Shown piece after piece: positions 8,570 to 17,176 of a stretch of DNA of 17,176 nt. Position 1 is the stretch's first letter; each line of letters starts with the position of its first letter. The notes beneath the pieces are model-generated. The model made no database searches. It was given only the letters and a program-made list of their open reading frames with translations, and was not told the DNA's origin. This stretch comes from Pinguiococcus pyrenoidosus (taxonomy: Eukaryota > Sar > Pinguiophyceae > Pinguiochrysidales > Pinguiochrysidaceae), in the NCBI GenBank assembly GCA_019677205.1, contig JAAMXY010001080.1:1-17176 (forward strand), written 5' to 3'. The position numbers and the translations under genes are program-made.

Positions 8570-9544
8570 CTACAGGTACTCTTTGTCGTTGCCAATCTCG
8601 TAGTGCGTGATCTGCAGGGCCTGTTTGATCGCGTGATTGTTCCGGCGGTCCTCGGCCGGATCTCGAACTTGGGCGGCACGCTCTACGACGGTACGCATCT
8701 GCCTCCGAAGATCCGTGTCCCACTCCACCTCGTCCTCTCCGAAGTCGAAGTGGCATTTCCGCAAGTCCTCCATCACTTCCTTGGCGAGCTCTGCCCGTGG
8801 CCCGGCCTTGCCCGCGTAGTCCACGTATCCGGATCTATAGTCGGTGATGTACGACGGCGGCTCTCCGTTGCCAAAGTCGTAGTTGTTCCGCTGTAGCTCG
8901 GTCTTCAGTCGCCGGCATTCCTCGCGCATGTTGCTTCCAGCCTGCGACGGAGCACTGCTGCTTGCTTCCATGGCCAAATGTGCAGAGGTCTTCAAGTGCT
9001 GCGGGTCGTCTCCGAAGTGCACGCTGCTTTTCTTGATGAAGCGCTGGACGTCGGCATTCAGCAGGCCAGTGTATTGCGACAGATCCGAGCCTGGCGCTGG
9101 AAGTCGCATGCTGTACTCGAAGCGGGGGGAAGCCTCGCCAAGCACAAAGTTTGTGCGCGTCAGCGCCTCCTTCATCTCCTTCTTCTGGCGCGACTGCTCT
9201 GCTGCGTCCACGTCCCTGGCACGGAGAATGTCCAGCTGTCGAGACATCGCATCTGTCACATACACCGGCTCATCGCTGCCGAAGACGATGGAAGTCGCGT
9301 TGTTCTCCAGCTTGCGCTCTCGCATCCTCTTCGCGATCACTGATCGAGGCTCCAACTCATGCCAGCGTTCGGTGATGGCTTTCTGTCCGCCCTTGCTGGT
9401 GGTGCTGAAGCGCTTGGTCGGAGCCTTTCCAAGCTTGTGGTAGTTGTAGTAGGTTCGGGCGCCACCCACGCGCCACTCGTACTCCATCCTTGCTCGATGC
9501 CGGGTATCTGAACTCCTGAGGAGACTGGAGAAGGAGATGGGCAA
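8570..9544 (-). CDS. Protein with six short FG-[DE] repeats, possibly ciliary
   Basis: Open on the minus strand, 324 residues from the ATG at 9544, or 305 from the ATG at 9487 (MEYEWRVGGARTYYNYHKLG), which looks the better start. No family recognised with certainty. Six copies of a short motif are visible: TSIVFGSDEPVYVTDAMSRQ (residues 84-103), TNFVLGEASPRFEYSM (131-146), SVHFGDDPQHLKTSAHLAM (164-182), NNYDFGNGEPPSYITDYRSG (210-229), CHFDFGEDEVEWDTDLRRQM (254-273) and THYEIGNDKEYL (313-324, the C-terminus). Consensus: aromatic-x-[FLI]-G-x-[DEG], about five residues, often Y/W-x-[TS]-D. Each is preceded by a charged helix (for example MREECRRLKTELQRN). Repeats of this kind occur in microtubule- and axoneme-associated protist proteins; that assignment is a weak inference. 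The 3' end converges on the MSS51-like gene. Confidence 0.75.
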   Translation of the reverse strand: MPISFSSLLRSSDTRHRARMEYEWRVGGARTYYNYHKLGKAPTKRFSTTSKGGQKAITERWHELEPRSVIAKRMRERKLENNATSIVFGSDEPVYVTDAMSRQLDILRARDVDAAEQSRQKKEMKEALTRTNFVLGEASPRFEYSMRLPAPGSDLSQYTGLLNADVQRFIKKSSVHFGDDPQHLKTSAHLAMEASSSAPSQAGSNMREECRRLKTELQRNNYDFGNGEPPSYITDYRSGYVDYAGKAGPRAELAKEVMEDLRKCHFDFGEDEVEWDTDLRRQMRTVVERAAQVRDPAEDRRNNHAIKQALQITHYEIGNDKEYL

Positions 9545-10308
9545 GGTGCGGCTCGCTCCTGCTGAGGGGCTTCTGCGGTTTGGAGGCGGGGCGTTTCACA
9601 TGCTTGGTCGGGATCCGACTTCCCCGGACCCAACCTGGCGAATTGATGCATGTCGGCGTATGTATGGCCATAGCACCGAGTCAAGTGGACAGCGGGATAG
9701 CGCAGGCTGGAACTCTACAGCAGCTCTATGTCCCGATGAAGCTTAGACGCAAATCAGAGGGCAACCAACGCCTCTGCAGGAGCTTCCTAAGCTATCCATC
9801 GTAAGCCTGATCACGTGACTCTACAGGAGGTCGAAGCACCGAACCCTCGGGACCTCTTCCGCTCTTCTGAATTATGATTGTGCTTGTTGTCAAGTGCACT
9901 TGTTAGGATTTTGCCAGGATTCCTTCACGCAAGGGAAACCGCTCGACTCGACTCGGCTCGACTTTTTTCCCAAGCCCTTCTTGGATGCGCGCGGCACGCT
10001 TCATGTTTGCCGCCTGCTGTTGTCCAGATGGTCGCCTTTCCAAGCAGTCAGCAACGGAGTGCCAGCAAATGACCTGGGGCGGGAAGTTGAGAAATGAGCT
10101 CCGCGCGAGGCCGTCGCTCCCGGCCAGGGCGGGGCCGCCGACTGGGTCCGCAGCCGACAAGCGGGAGCAAGACGCAAGATGCATCGGACCTCCTGCCCAC
10201 GCGCCGACTGCGGCTCCCACGCTCGTCCACAGGTGATGCATACATGAACACCATTCTTCCTTGCCGACAACCTGGACTTACCACCCTATCCAAGGCCCAG
10301 CGAGACTT
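9545..10308. other. Divergent intergenic region upstream of the giant gene
   Basis: About 760 bp. The minus strand next to 9544 may be 5' UTR or an upstream exon of the FG-repeat gene. TCGAC repeats followed by a T run lie at 9943-9969. On the plus strand ATGs at 9985 and 10003 open a frame to the stop at 10234-10236 (MFAACCCPDGRLSKQSATEC onward) that could splice at 10232|gtgatg into the giant gene in phase (for example acceptor AG at 10303-10304 or 10330-10331). This is a candidate first exon only. No RNA gene seen. Confidence 0.4.
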
Positions 10309-13300
10309 ATGAATACGCCGTCGCCTCCAAGCTCGACATTCGTTGCAACCGCACCGACGCCGCAAGACGACGGAATTGACTGGGACCGAGTGCATGACAC
10401 ACTGTGGTGGTCAACGCGGGCGGCTCAGGCGGAAGCGCGCATCATCGGCAGAACGCGAAGCGTGTCCCGCCGCACGGTATGTACGTCCGCAGCAGGCTTG
10501 GCGGGCCCAGTGACTCACGTCCACTCAAAGGGTGACGACAGCCACGCCAGCGATTTCGGCTCTTCTTCCCAACTGTCCCCAAGCGCCGCAGCATGGGAAG
10601 TGCTGGCCAGAGCGGAAAGTCGCATCGATCGAGCGGACAGGTTGCTCGAGTCCACGCAAAGGGAGCGCGCGGTCCACGTCCTCCGCGGCTTCTTCACCGG
10701 AAGCCTTCGCCAGCGACAACGCCGATGGCTGCTGAGGTGGAAAGACAAAGCCTTGCTGCTTCGGCGAGGCGCTCAACTGGGCGACGCCATCAGGACGATC
10801 CTGGTGATCGACGCGACGGCCGCGTTGAGGTGTCAACGACGGGCTTTTACGATCTGGGGAGAAGCCTTTGAGGCCTGGAGAGAACGAGAGAGTCTTCAGC
10901 TTCGCAATGGGCAAATGGGGGCGACGCTGTTGTGCAAAGCACTAGCAGGTATATGGCGTCGCGAGTCACGACGGAGGACCAAGCATGCCTTCCTGCGAAT
11001 GGCGCAGCCGCTCGGCGCCATGGTGCTTTCGACGCAGCTGCAAAGAAGTGCCCGCGTCATCCTGAGCGCCGCCTTGGAGAAATGGGCTGTCCGAGCTCGG
11101 CGCATCACGGAGCAGCTTCGTCGGGACGCCATCGCCACAGGTCTGGGGCGTCTCCAGCGCTGCATTCGCCGGCGCCTGCAAACCCGAAGACGCGTCCTGT
11201 TCCAGTGGTATCTGGACTTGGTAGAGCACCGACAGCGAGTCGCTCGGAGAATTGTCGTGCCGCTGCGAGCATACTTGGAGGTGAAGCTGCCCATGGTCAG
11301 GGCGCTACACCAATGGTGGGCAGCTGTCCGCAGCATCCGCGGTGCTGTGGCGGTCGAGTCCTTGAACAGCGTCTTGGTGGCCTTCGTGGCGAGGCGGGAG
11401 TACTTGATGGCATATCGACGTTTCCAGAGGTGGAAGCAGAATGCCACGCCGCGTGCGTTGGCCGAGAAGCTTCTGGCGCTGCAGCTGGCCAGGCGGCTCG
11501 CTGAGGTGACTGCGAAGATATACTTCGCCCGCTGGCGATGGATTGCCAGGACTGCGCGGGCCTGGGAAGAAGTAGCGAGAACCTGGGAAAAGCGAAGGAA
11601 GACAAGTGCGTTCCACAGGCTCTGTTCATTTTGCCGTGTGCAGGCATCGCGAGATGAGATGCACGACGTCAGTCTGGCGGCGCAGCAGCAGATGCTCACT
11701 GCCCGAAAGTATCTGGTCGACGCGCTAAACGTGTCGCACCGCCTTCACCTGAGCCGCTTGGAGGCTATTGCGAAGAAGGGCTTGCAACGTGCCGCTCTCG
11801 TCCGATGGCGGCGCCAAGATGCCACTGTGGAGAAAGCAAAAGGAGCCTTGCGTCGAGGCTTCAAAGCCGCTCGTCGAGCGGCGCTACGAAGGGCCCTGCA
11901 GAAGTTGCAGCGTCGGACTGTGGAGTTGGCCGCAGTCGCTGTCGTTCTTCGGAGGTTGTCGTGCGGGAGGATCCGACGCAGAGTGGGGATAGCTTTCAAG
12001 ACTTGGCGCCGCCATCACCTGGAGTTGATCGCAAGACTGCTGCGGCTTGGCCGGGCCGGCTCGATAGGAGAGAAGGCCAGGCTCCTCGTCGCGTGGCAGA
12101 GGTGGCGCCGATGCTTGCAGGCACAGTTGCTTTTCGAGCACCATAGGGGACTGGCGCTGATCAACGTCCTACGCATTTCGAGTCGACGCTGCGCAGAAAT
12201 TAAACTGCACAAGATGCTGCTGATCCAACAATGGTTCCACGCGTCGCGATTGGAATCCAGGGACCGACAAGCAGCGAGAAGCCTAGCCGTGTCAAGGATC
12301 TTCCAAGCCTTCCAGCGTCTCGGCTATCAACATAGCCTCCATGCATTTTTCAGGAGGTGGTGCTCGGCCATTGCCTTCCAGCAAGTCGACGAGAAGCGGA
12401 AGGCGTCCGCCACGGTGCTCCTGTGTCGAGGGTTGCTGAGGAAGTACCAGCGTGTCCTGGACAGACGCTTTGGACGTCTTCGGGAAGCCGCGATTGTGAG
12501 CAAGCAAGGTCTTTACCGCAGACGCAGCGCATGCTTCATCCTAAAGGCGGTGGCGCTGAAAGCCCTGCTCCGCGCCTTCCTCAAGTGGGAGCGGGCAACC
12601 CTTCTCTTTGTGCATTATCGGATCCTTGGGGACATGCAGGACCGGTGCCGCCGAAGCGTCGAGTCCGTCCAGCAGCTCGGGAGGCCAGCGCTGAAGCGTC
12701 TTCTGAGGCGATGGTGGCGCAAACGATCTCTCTTCGAGCTTGGGCGCCGCTTCCGCGTCTGGCGCGATCTCGCGAAGCATGTAGACTTCGTGCGCTGGAC
12801 GCTGCGTCTCCTTCTAAGCTCTTGTCGGAGGAGAGTCCTCAGGAAGGCCTTCGCTCGGATGATCAAAGCCCAGACGGAAACGACTTTGCGGCTGAAGGGC
12901 GCTCGCCGCTTGCAGAGGCTCTGCAGCGTCGGGTCCAAGCAAACTGTGAGAGAGGCATTCCGGAAGTGGAACACCCTCGCCAACGGCTACAGGACCGCTG
13001 AACTGCAGACCCTTGCATCGACGCAAGCGAAGGACTGCAGCCGATGGCGGCGCGTCGCCGCCTCGCAGATGCTGAAGGTGCTTGTTCTTGGTAGGCTCGC
13101 GAATGATTTCAACACCCTCTCGAAGCACTTTGAGACGTGGGTGAGCGCAGCACAAGTGCTCAGCTTTCGAGCACGACGCCTACAGCGAATGAGCCGCGAG
13201 CTGGAACGACGGCGGCTGCGGATGGCTGTGCGGAGATGGAAAGACTGGGCACGCAGGATGCCGTATCTCATTGAGATTCAAGACCGACGACGCCAGCTCC

Positions 13301-16300
13301 TGTCGTTCGTTTTGCAGGCATGGCACCGCCGGCGAAGCAGCGCTGGAAAGAGAACCATTCTCAGGCGATGGTCGAGATGGAAAAGGAAGGCTCGGTGCGC
13401 CAAGGATCGTGAGCATGGCTTTGGCCTCCTTCAAAGACGATGGCGAGCACGCGAGCTTCGGCGAGCGTGGGCTCGCTTCCACTTGAATCAATGCTTTGCA
13501 ATCCACGTCTCAAAGGTGGCAGACAGGCAGGCGAAGCTCTCCGAGTGCCAAGGCCTCCTAGCGAGAAAGAATCTTGAGCACCGCTACGCAGTTGTCCTGC
13601 TTCGCCTGTCTTCGGCGCTCCGGCAGCAAAGACGGCGGTGCTGCAGCAACGCCTTTGGTCGCTGGAGAGCTGGAACAGCCAAAGCTGCCGCATGCGAGAT
13701 GTTGTTTGCCGCAATGGCTGCAGCGCAAGAGCAGTCGAGGCGCCGCCGCGCTCTACAGACATGGTCGCGCTCAGCAGCATACGCCAGGAACGTGGAGCGC
13801 CTGGTGACTTTCGACCTCGACCGCCTCGCGTCTGCCGTTCACACCGTGCAAGGCCTTCTGCTGGCTGTCTGCAACGAGCGGCTGCGGCGGAAGTTTCAAG
13901 CCTGGCGAGAGGCGACCAGTCAGCTTCGCGCCGCGCAGTTCTCGCAGAGCGTCATCCTCCAGAAGCAGAGACTGCACGCTTGTCGGCTTTTCAGGGTGCT
14001 GGGTCTCCCTCGAGCGCGGATGGGGAGAGCATTCCGGAAGTGGACCCTCTTCGCGTGCCACATGATGAAGAAGGTGCAGACCGCTTTGTTGGTCTGGCGC
14101 GCTCTGAACTTGGCATCGCAGATGCGAAGTCTAAGAGACGCGCTGGAAGTCAGCCGGCGCCAGGGCCGCGATGGTCGGGCGGAGTTTCAGGCAGTTGACA
14201 AGCGACTGCAGCGCCTTCAGTGCCGGATGTCCGCTCGAATGGTATCATCTCGGACTACTGCCAGGATGTCTCGCACCTTGCAAAGATGGCGGGACTTTGT
14301 GCTGCAACGACGCTCCGAAAGACTGGCTTTGTGTCGGCTCCGCAACATCTTGCGCACGAGACGAGTTGTGGACATGCATCGATGCTTTCTCAAGTGGCGA
14401 GGCTCCTCGATACAAAGTGAGCGTGGCCGTCGACAGAAATTGCTTGCCGTCAAAGAGCTTCGTCGTCTTTGCCTGCGACTGATCCAACGATGTGTACGCT
14501 GTGCTTTCCGGCACTGGGAGAGGAATGCCACGAGGCTAAGACAGCAGCTGGGAGCTTCTGGCCGAGTTCTGGCCAAAATGAAGGACCGGAACCTCGCGCA
14601 CGCGTTCAAGCATTGGCGCCTGTACAACCAAAAGGTCGCCATACTTCAGAAGCTACTGAAAAGCCGCTTGGTATGTGGCGCTATCCGCGCCGCTTGGCAC
14701 CAGTGGCAGCTTTTCAGCCTTCGGCGCTCCACGGCCGAGAGAATCGCCGGGCAAGTCATACGCGAGAAGCAAATCGTCGGGCGACTCGCATGGCGTCTTG
14801 TCAACGCTGGCCTCCGACGTATTGGTGGAGCCTTTGGAAAGTGGCGTCGTCACACGGAGAACGCTCGCAGAGTCATCTTCGTGCTAGTGAACCACTGGAG
14901 GCTTCACGCGCAGCGCCTGGCATTGACGAGAGCGCTCCGGCGATGGAGCGATCTGGTGCGCGGCCTGGAGCTGGAGCAGCACTTGCAGAAAATCTCCAAA
15001 CGAGATGAAATGCTGCGGCGCTTGCTTCCTCGCCTCGTTTGCAGGCGCGTTGCTCGGAGGCAGCTGACGCTCTCCTACAAGCGCTGGAGCGATGTGGCGG
15101 CTACATGTCGCAAGCTAGGAAATCGACTGAGGGCCATCGAGGCGGCGTCGAAGCGACAGAGCTTGCGTCGGGCGGTGGTATCCTGGCGACTGGGCGTTCA
15201 TGACGTCAAGGCCACGGAGAAGCTACTTCGACGGATCTGGCATAGCTTTACGAATCGTCTCCGGGACGCACTGAGCCGACGCCTGCACGTGTGGAGAGCG
15301 GCTTCACGACTGCGCACAGAGCATCGGCATCGCTTGATGAGATTGCTACGCCGCAACAGAACTGCCGAACTGCGAAGTGCGTTTCGCCATTGGTTTTCGG
15401 CGAATGAGAGGCACGCCGCGGTGGCGGCAGCCGGGCAGCTGTTGCTGCGCAGAGCTTGTCGTTGCATCCTCCGCCGCCATCTCTGGAGCTGGTACGACGC
15501 GGCGGCGGACCTGTACAACAAAGAGCTCGGCGTCCGCGCCATCTGTCGTGGCCTTCGCCTCATCCTAGTATCCCACACGACCGCGTCGGCGTTTTTGAAC
15601 TGGAGAACGATCACCAACCTGCTTGGGCAGTACGCCCAGCATTGCAGGGCGTGGACCGCTTACGCAACGGCGGGCATGAAGCTCGTGGTCCTTGGTGTGC
15701 AGAGCGCGCAGAGACGCCAGGCTCGAGCGCTGCGGTACTGGAGGGCACAGGTGGTCTCGAGCTCGCTGGCGCTCCGATTCCTCTCAAGAGTCCGATCAAG
15801 AGCCTGCTTGCGAGGAGTGTGGCGGACTTGGCGCCACTGGACACACGAAACCCATCTCAAGCTGGGCCGAGCCGTCCAGACCCTAGCGCTTCGCAGGCAC
15901 GCCCTGTGCGCGTCCACGCAGCAGATGCGACTCGCCTTCTACGGCTGGCGTAGCCATGCTTCTGGTCGCCGCGAAGCACAAACAGAGGATGCAGCAAAGA
16001 TGCTCTTGCGGCTTTTCCTTCGTTGCAACGTCCGAGGTCGGATGCTGAGTGCCTGGCGTTGCTGGTCGAGGCATGTGTCGCAGGCACAGTATGCAAACCT
16101 TGTGCTGCGTCATCTACGGAACGTCAGCTCACGCGCTGCGCTGACAAGATCGTGGAAGCGCTGGCGTGCACAGTCTGTGGAAGAGCGGCTTCGTTCACGG
16201 CGTGAGCAGGTGGCGATCTGGGCGCAGGGCCAAGCTCTTTCACGCGCTATCCACGCGCTTCTTGAGCTTCGTGCCAGGAGCGTCGATTCGCATCTGCAGC

Positions 16301-17176
16301 GTGGCCTTGAGCAGTGGAAGGCTTTTACGGTGCTTCGACGGGCTCGACACGACGGGGCAGGTGGGCTGGCAGTGCTCCTGCGGCGACAAGTGCTGTCGAC
16401 GGCACTGCAGCGATGGCGAGAGTGGTGGAGGAGGAGCCGAGCCGCGGAGCATCTCCTTCAGAAGTGGCGTCACAAGGTGCTGATCTTCTTTCTGCGGCGG
16501 TGGTATGACCGTGCTGCCGACGCCGTCAACGGAGACATGGCAGCGCGCATCCTCTTCCGCTTCATGCACAAGGCGCAGAAGAAGTCTTGGGTACCGTCCG
16601 CCTTTCAGCAATGGAGGCTGGCGACGCTCTCCTTGGCAGATTCGCGCCGAAGCTTCGCACGAGGGCTAGGCGCGCTGACAAGGATGGAGTTGCGCAGGAG
16701 GACATCTTCGCTTCGCAGAGCCTTCCACGAGCTACGGCTGCACGCGTTCTTCGTGCTCTTTAAGGCGAGGGACGCGATCGTCAGCCGCCATCGGGAAGAA
16801 TGGCGGCGTACCGCCGCGAGGATCTTATCACGGCGGCTTCGCGGTATGCGACGTCGATTGCTGAGGAGACGCTTCACGCAGTGGTCTAGCACGGTCGACA
16901 GCTTCTGGCATCGAACACCTCAAGCTCTGGAACGGCTTGGAGACGTCATCGACGTTGTTGCGACACGGCAGGCCTGGAGCAAGTGGAGCCAGTTCGCGAG
17001 CCTCCAAGCCGCCGCTGGGCAAAGCGTCGCCAGGCTTCTTCAGCGCCGACGCGTCGCCTGGATGCGCACGGGCTTCCGACGACTGCGTCTTTCGTGTCAA
17101 CAGACGATCGAGTTGGGAGGACTGAACTTTGTCCTTGTGCAGACGACGCGCAACTGGACACGAAAGCAGAGATCGA
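10309..17176 (+). CDS. Giant Sfi1-type centrin-binding repeat protein, 3' partial
   Basis: One frame stays open from 10237 past the window end; with the ATG at 10309 it gives over 2,250 residues. I translated 10531-17176 codon by codon and found no stop. About 50 copies of the Sfi1 repeat core (A-F/L-x-x-W-R/K, then a basic helix) run from about 10735 to the end, for example AFRKWNTLAN, AFGRWRAGTA, AFKHWRLYNQ, AFLNWRTITN and AFQQWRLATL. Where regular, the Trp codons sit 33-37 residues apart (14287, 14395, 14515, 14614; 15085, 15184, 15292, 15391, 15490, 15601), the spacing known for yeast Sfi1. Sfi1 proteins form long helices that bind one centrin per repeat at centrosomes and basal bodies. 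The N-terminus (MNTPSPPSSTFVATAPTPQD) is Ser/Pro/Thr-rich. A 54-nt in-frame intron at 10477-10530 (donor gtatgt) is likely. Composition is extremely Arg/Leu/Ala-rich. The C-terminus is not in the window. Confidence 0.88.
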   Translation, partial: MNTPSPPSSTFVATAPTPQDDGIDWDRVHDTLWWSTRAAQAEARIIGRTRSVSRRTVCTSAAGLAGPVTHVHSKGDDSHASDFGSSSQLSPSAAAWEVLARAESRIDRADRLLESTQRERAVHVLRGFFTGSLRQRQRRWLLRWKDKALLLRRGAQLGDAIRTILVIDATAALRCQRRAFTIWGEAFEAWRERESLQLRNGQMGATLLCKALAGIWRRESRRRTKHAFLRMAQPLGAMVLSTQLQRSARVILSAALEKWAVRARRITEQLRRDAIATGLGRLQRCIRRRLQTRRRVLFQWYLDLVEHRQRVARRIVVPLRAYLEVKLPMVRALHQWWAAVRSIRGAVAVESLNSVLVAFVARREYLMAYRRFQRWKQNATPRALAEKLLALQLARRLAEVTAKIYFARWRWIARTARAWEEVARTWEKRRKTSAFHRLCSFCRVQASRDEMHDVSLAAQQQMLTARKYLVDALNVSHRLHLSRLEAIAKKGLQRAALVRWRRQDATVEKAKGALRRGFKAARRAALRRALQKLQRRTVELAAVAVVLRRLSCGRIRRRVGIAFKTWRRHHLELIARLLRLGRAGSIGEKARLLVAWQRWRRCLQAQLLFEHHRGLALINVLRISSRRCAEIKLHKMLLIQQWFHASRLESRDRQAARSLAVSRIFQAFQRLGYQHSLHAFFRRWCSAIAFQQVDEKRKASATVLLCRGLLRKYQRVLDRRFGRLREAAIVSKQGLYRRRSACFILKAVALKALLRAFLKWERATLLFVHYRILGDMQDRCRRSVESVQQLGRPALKRLLRRWWRKRSLFELGRRFRVWRDLAKHVDFVRWTLRLLLSSCRRRVLRKAFARMIKAQTETTLRLKGARRLQRLCSVGSKQTVREAFRKWNTLANGYRTAELQTLASTQAKDCSRWRRVAASQMLKVLVLGRLANDFNTLSKHFETWVSAAQVLSFRARRLQRMSRELERRRLRMAVRRWKDWARRMPYLIEIQDRRRQLLSFVLQAWHRRRSSAGKRTILRRWSRWKRKARCAKDREHGFGLLQRRWRARELRRAWARFHLNQCFAIHVSKVADRQAKLSECQGLLARKNLEHRYAVVLLRLSSALRQQRRRCCSNAFGRWRAGTAKAAACEMLFAAMAAAQEQSRRRRALQTWSRSAAYARNVERLVTFDLDRLASAVHTVQGLLLAVCNERLRRKFQAWREATSQLRAAQFSQSVILQKQRLHACRLFRVLGLPRARMGRAFRKWTLFACHMMKKVQTALLVWRALNLASQMRSLRDALEVSRRQGRDGRAEFQAVDKRLQRLQCRMSARMVSSRTTARMSRTLQRWRDFVLQRRSERLALCRLRNILRTRRVVDMHRCFLKWRGSSIQSERGRRQKLLAVKELRRLCLRLIQRCVRCAFRHWERNATRLRQQLGASGRVLAKMKDRNLAHAFKHWRLYNQKVAILQKLLKSRLVCGAIRAAWHQWQLFSLRRSTAERIAGQVIREKQIVGRLAWRLVNAGLRRIGGAFGKWRRHTENARRVIFVLVNHWRLHAQRLALTRALRRWSDLVRGLELEQHLQKISKRDEMLRRLLPRLVCRRVARRQLTLSYKRWSDVAATCRKLGNRLRAIEAASKRQSLRRAVVSWRLGVHDVKATEKLLRRIWHSFTNRLRDALSRRLHVWRAASRLRTEHRHRLMRLLRRNRTAELRSAFRHWFSANERHAAVAAAGQLLLRRACRCILRRHLWSWYDAAADLYNKELGVRAICRGLRLILVSHTTASAFLNWRTITNLLGQYAQHCRAWTAYATAGMKLVVLGVQSAQRRQARALRYWRAQVVSSSLALRFLSRVRSRACLRGVWRTWRHWTHETHLKLGRAVQTLALRRHALCASTQQMRLAFYGWRSHASGRREAQTEDAAKMLLRLFLRCNVRGRMLSAWRCWSRHVSQAQYANLVLRHLRNVSSRAALTRSWKRWRAQSVEERLRSRREQVAIWAQGQALSRAIHALLELRARSVDSHLQRGLEQWKAFTVLRRARHDGAGGLAVLLRRQVLSTALQRWREWWRRSRAAEHLLQKWRHKVLIFFLRRWYDRAADAVNGDMAARILFRFMHKAQKKSWVPSAFQQWRLATLSLADSRRSFARGLGALTRMELRRRTSSLRRAFHELRLHAFFVLFKARDAIVSRHREEWRRTAARILSRRLRGMRRRLLRRRFTQWSSTVDSFWHRTPQALERLGDVIDVVATRQAWSKWSQFASLQAAAGQSVARLLQRRRVAWMRTGFRRLRLSCQQTIELGGLNFVLVQTTRNWTRKQRS
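10477..10530 (+). other. Candidate 54-nt in-frame intron of the giant gene
   Basis: ACG|GTATGT donor at 10477 and ACTCAAAG|G acceptor at 10530, phase 0 on both sides. The length is a multiple of three and no stop occurs within it, so both spliced and retained forms are translatable (18 extra residues, VCTSAAGL onward). Size fits the 47-90 nt introns of the neighbouring genes. Confidence 0.65.

Noticed and set aside
9943-9969. TCGAC direct repeats followed by a T run
   Set aside because: Too short and too few to call a functional element; noted only as intergenic content.
10896-11699. Long minus-strand and alternate-frame open stretches across the giant gene
   Set aside because: Shadows caused by GC-rich, Arg-rich coding sequence; they lack family motifs and overlap the Sfi1-repeat frame.

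Overview
The window is nuclear DNA of a GC-rich eukaryote, probably a single-celled flagellate or alga. The genes carry many short GT-AG introns (about 46-163 nt; one of about 460 nt). Exons join with matching phases to give proteins of known eukaryotic families. Strands alternate freely (+ + - - + - +), which argues against the one-way arrays of kinetoplastids and many dinoflagellates. Two genes point to centrin/centriole or ciliary biology. The lineage cannot be fixed by reading; an alveolate, stramenopile or other microalga all fit.

Layout. (1) <1-2133, +: a 5'-truncated major-facilitator transporter of the myo-inositol/proton (HMIT/INT) type, eight exons in view. (2) 2603-3467, +: a small EF-hand protein with a mitochondrial-type N-terminus; its first intron holds GA and GT microsatellites. 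(3) 3708-6064, -: a multi-exon gene of unknown family, helical and basic, with Sfi1-like tryptophan motifs. (4) 6320-7126, -: a two-exon protein with a Tudor-like N-terminal domain and a helical C-terminus. (5) 7634-8473, +: a protein made mostly of the MSS51 C-terminal domain, with an acidic tail encoded by a 9-bp minisatellite. (6) 8570-9544, -: a protein with six copies of a short FG-[DE]-type motif. (7) 10309->17176, +: the dominant feature, a 6.6-kb uninterrupted exon encoding a giant Arg/Leu/Trp-rich protein with about 50 Sfi1-type repeats, running off the window end.

There is no operon logic. Genes 1 and 2 are head to tail, 2 and 3 converge, 3 and 4 are in tandem on the minus strand, 4 and 5 diverge across about 500 bp, 5 and 6 converge within 100 bp, and 6 and 7 diverge. 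The one functional theme is centrin-related: the giant Sfi1-like protein, a second gene with Sfi1-like helices, and a repeat protein that could be axonemal. That link is inference. No rRNA, tRNA, CRISPR array or mobile element was found by reading.
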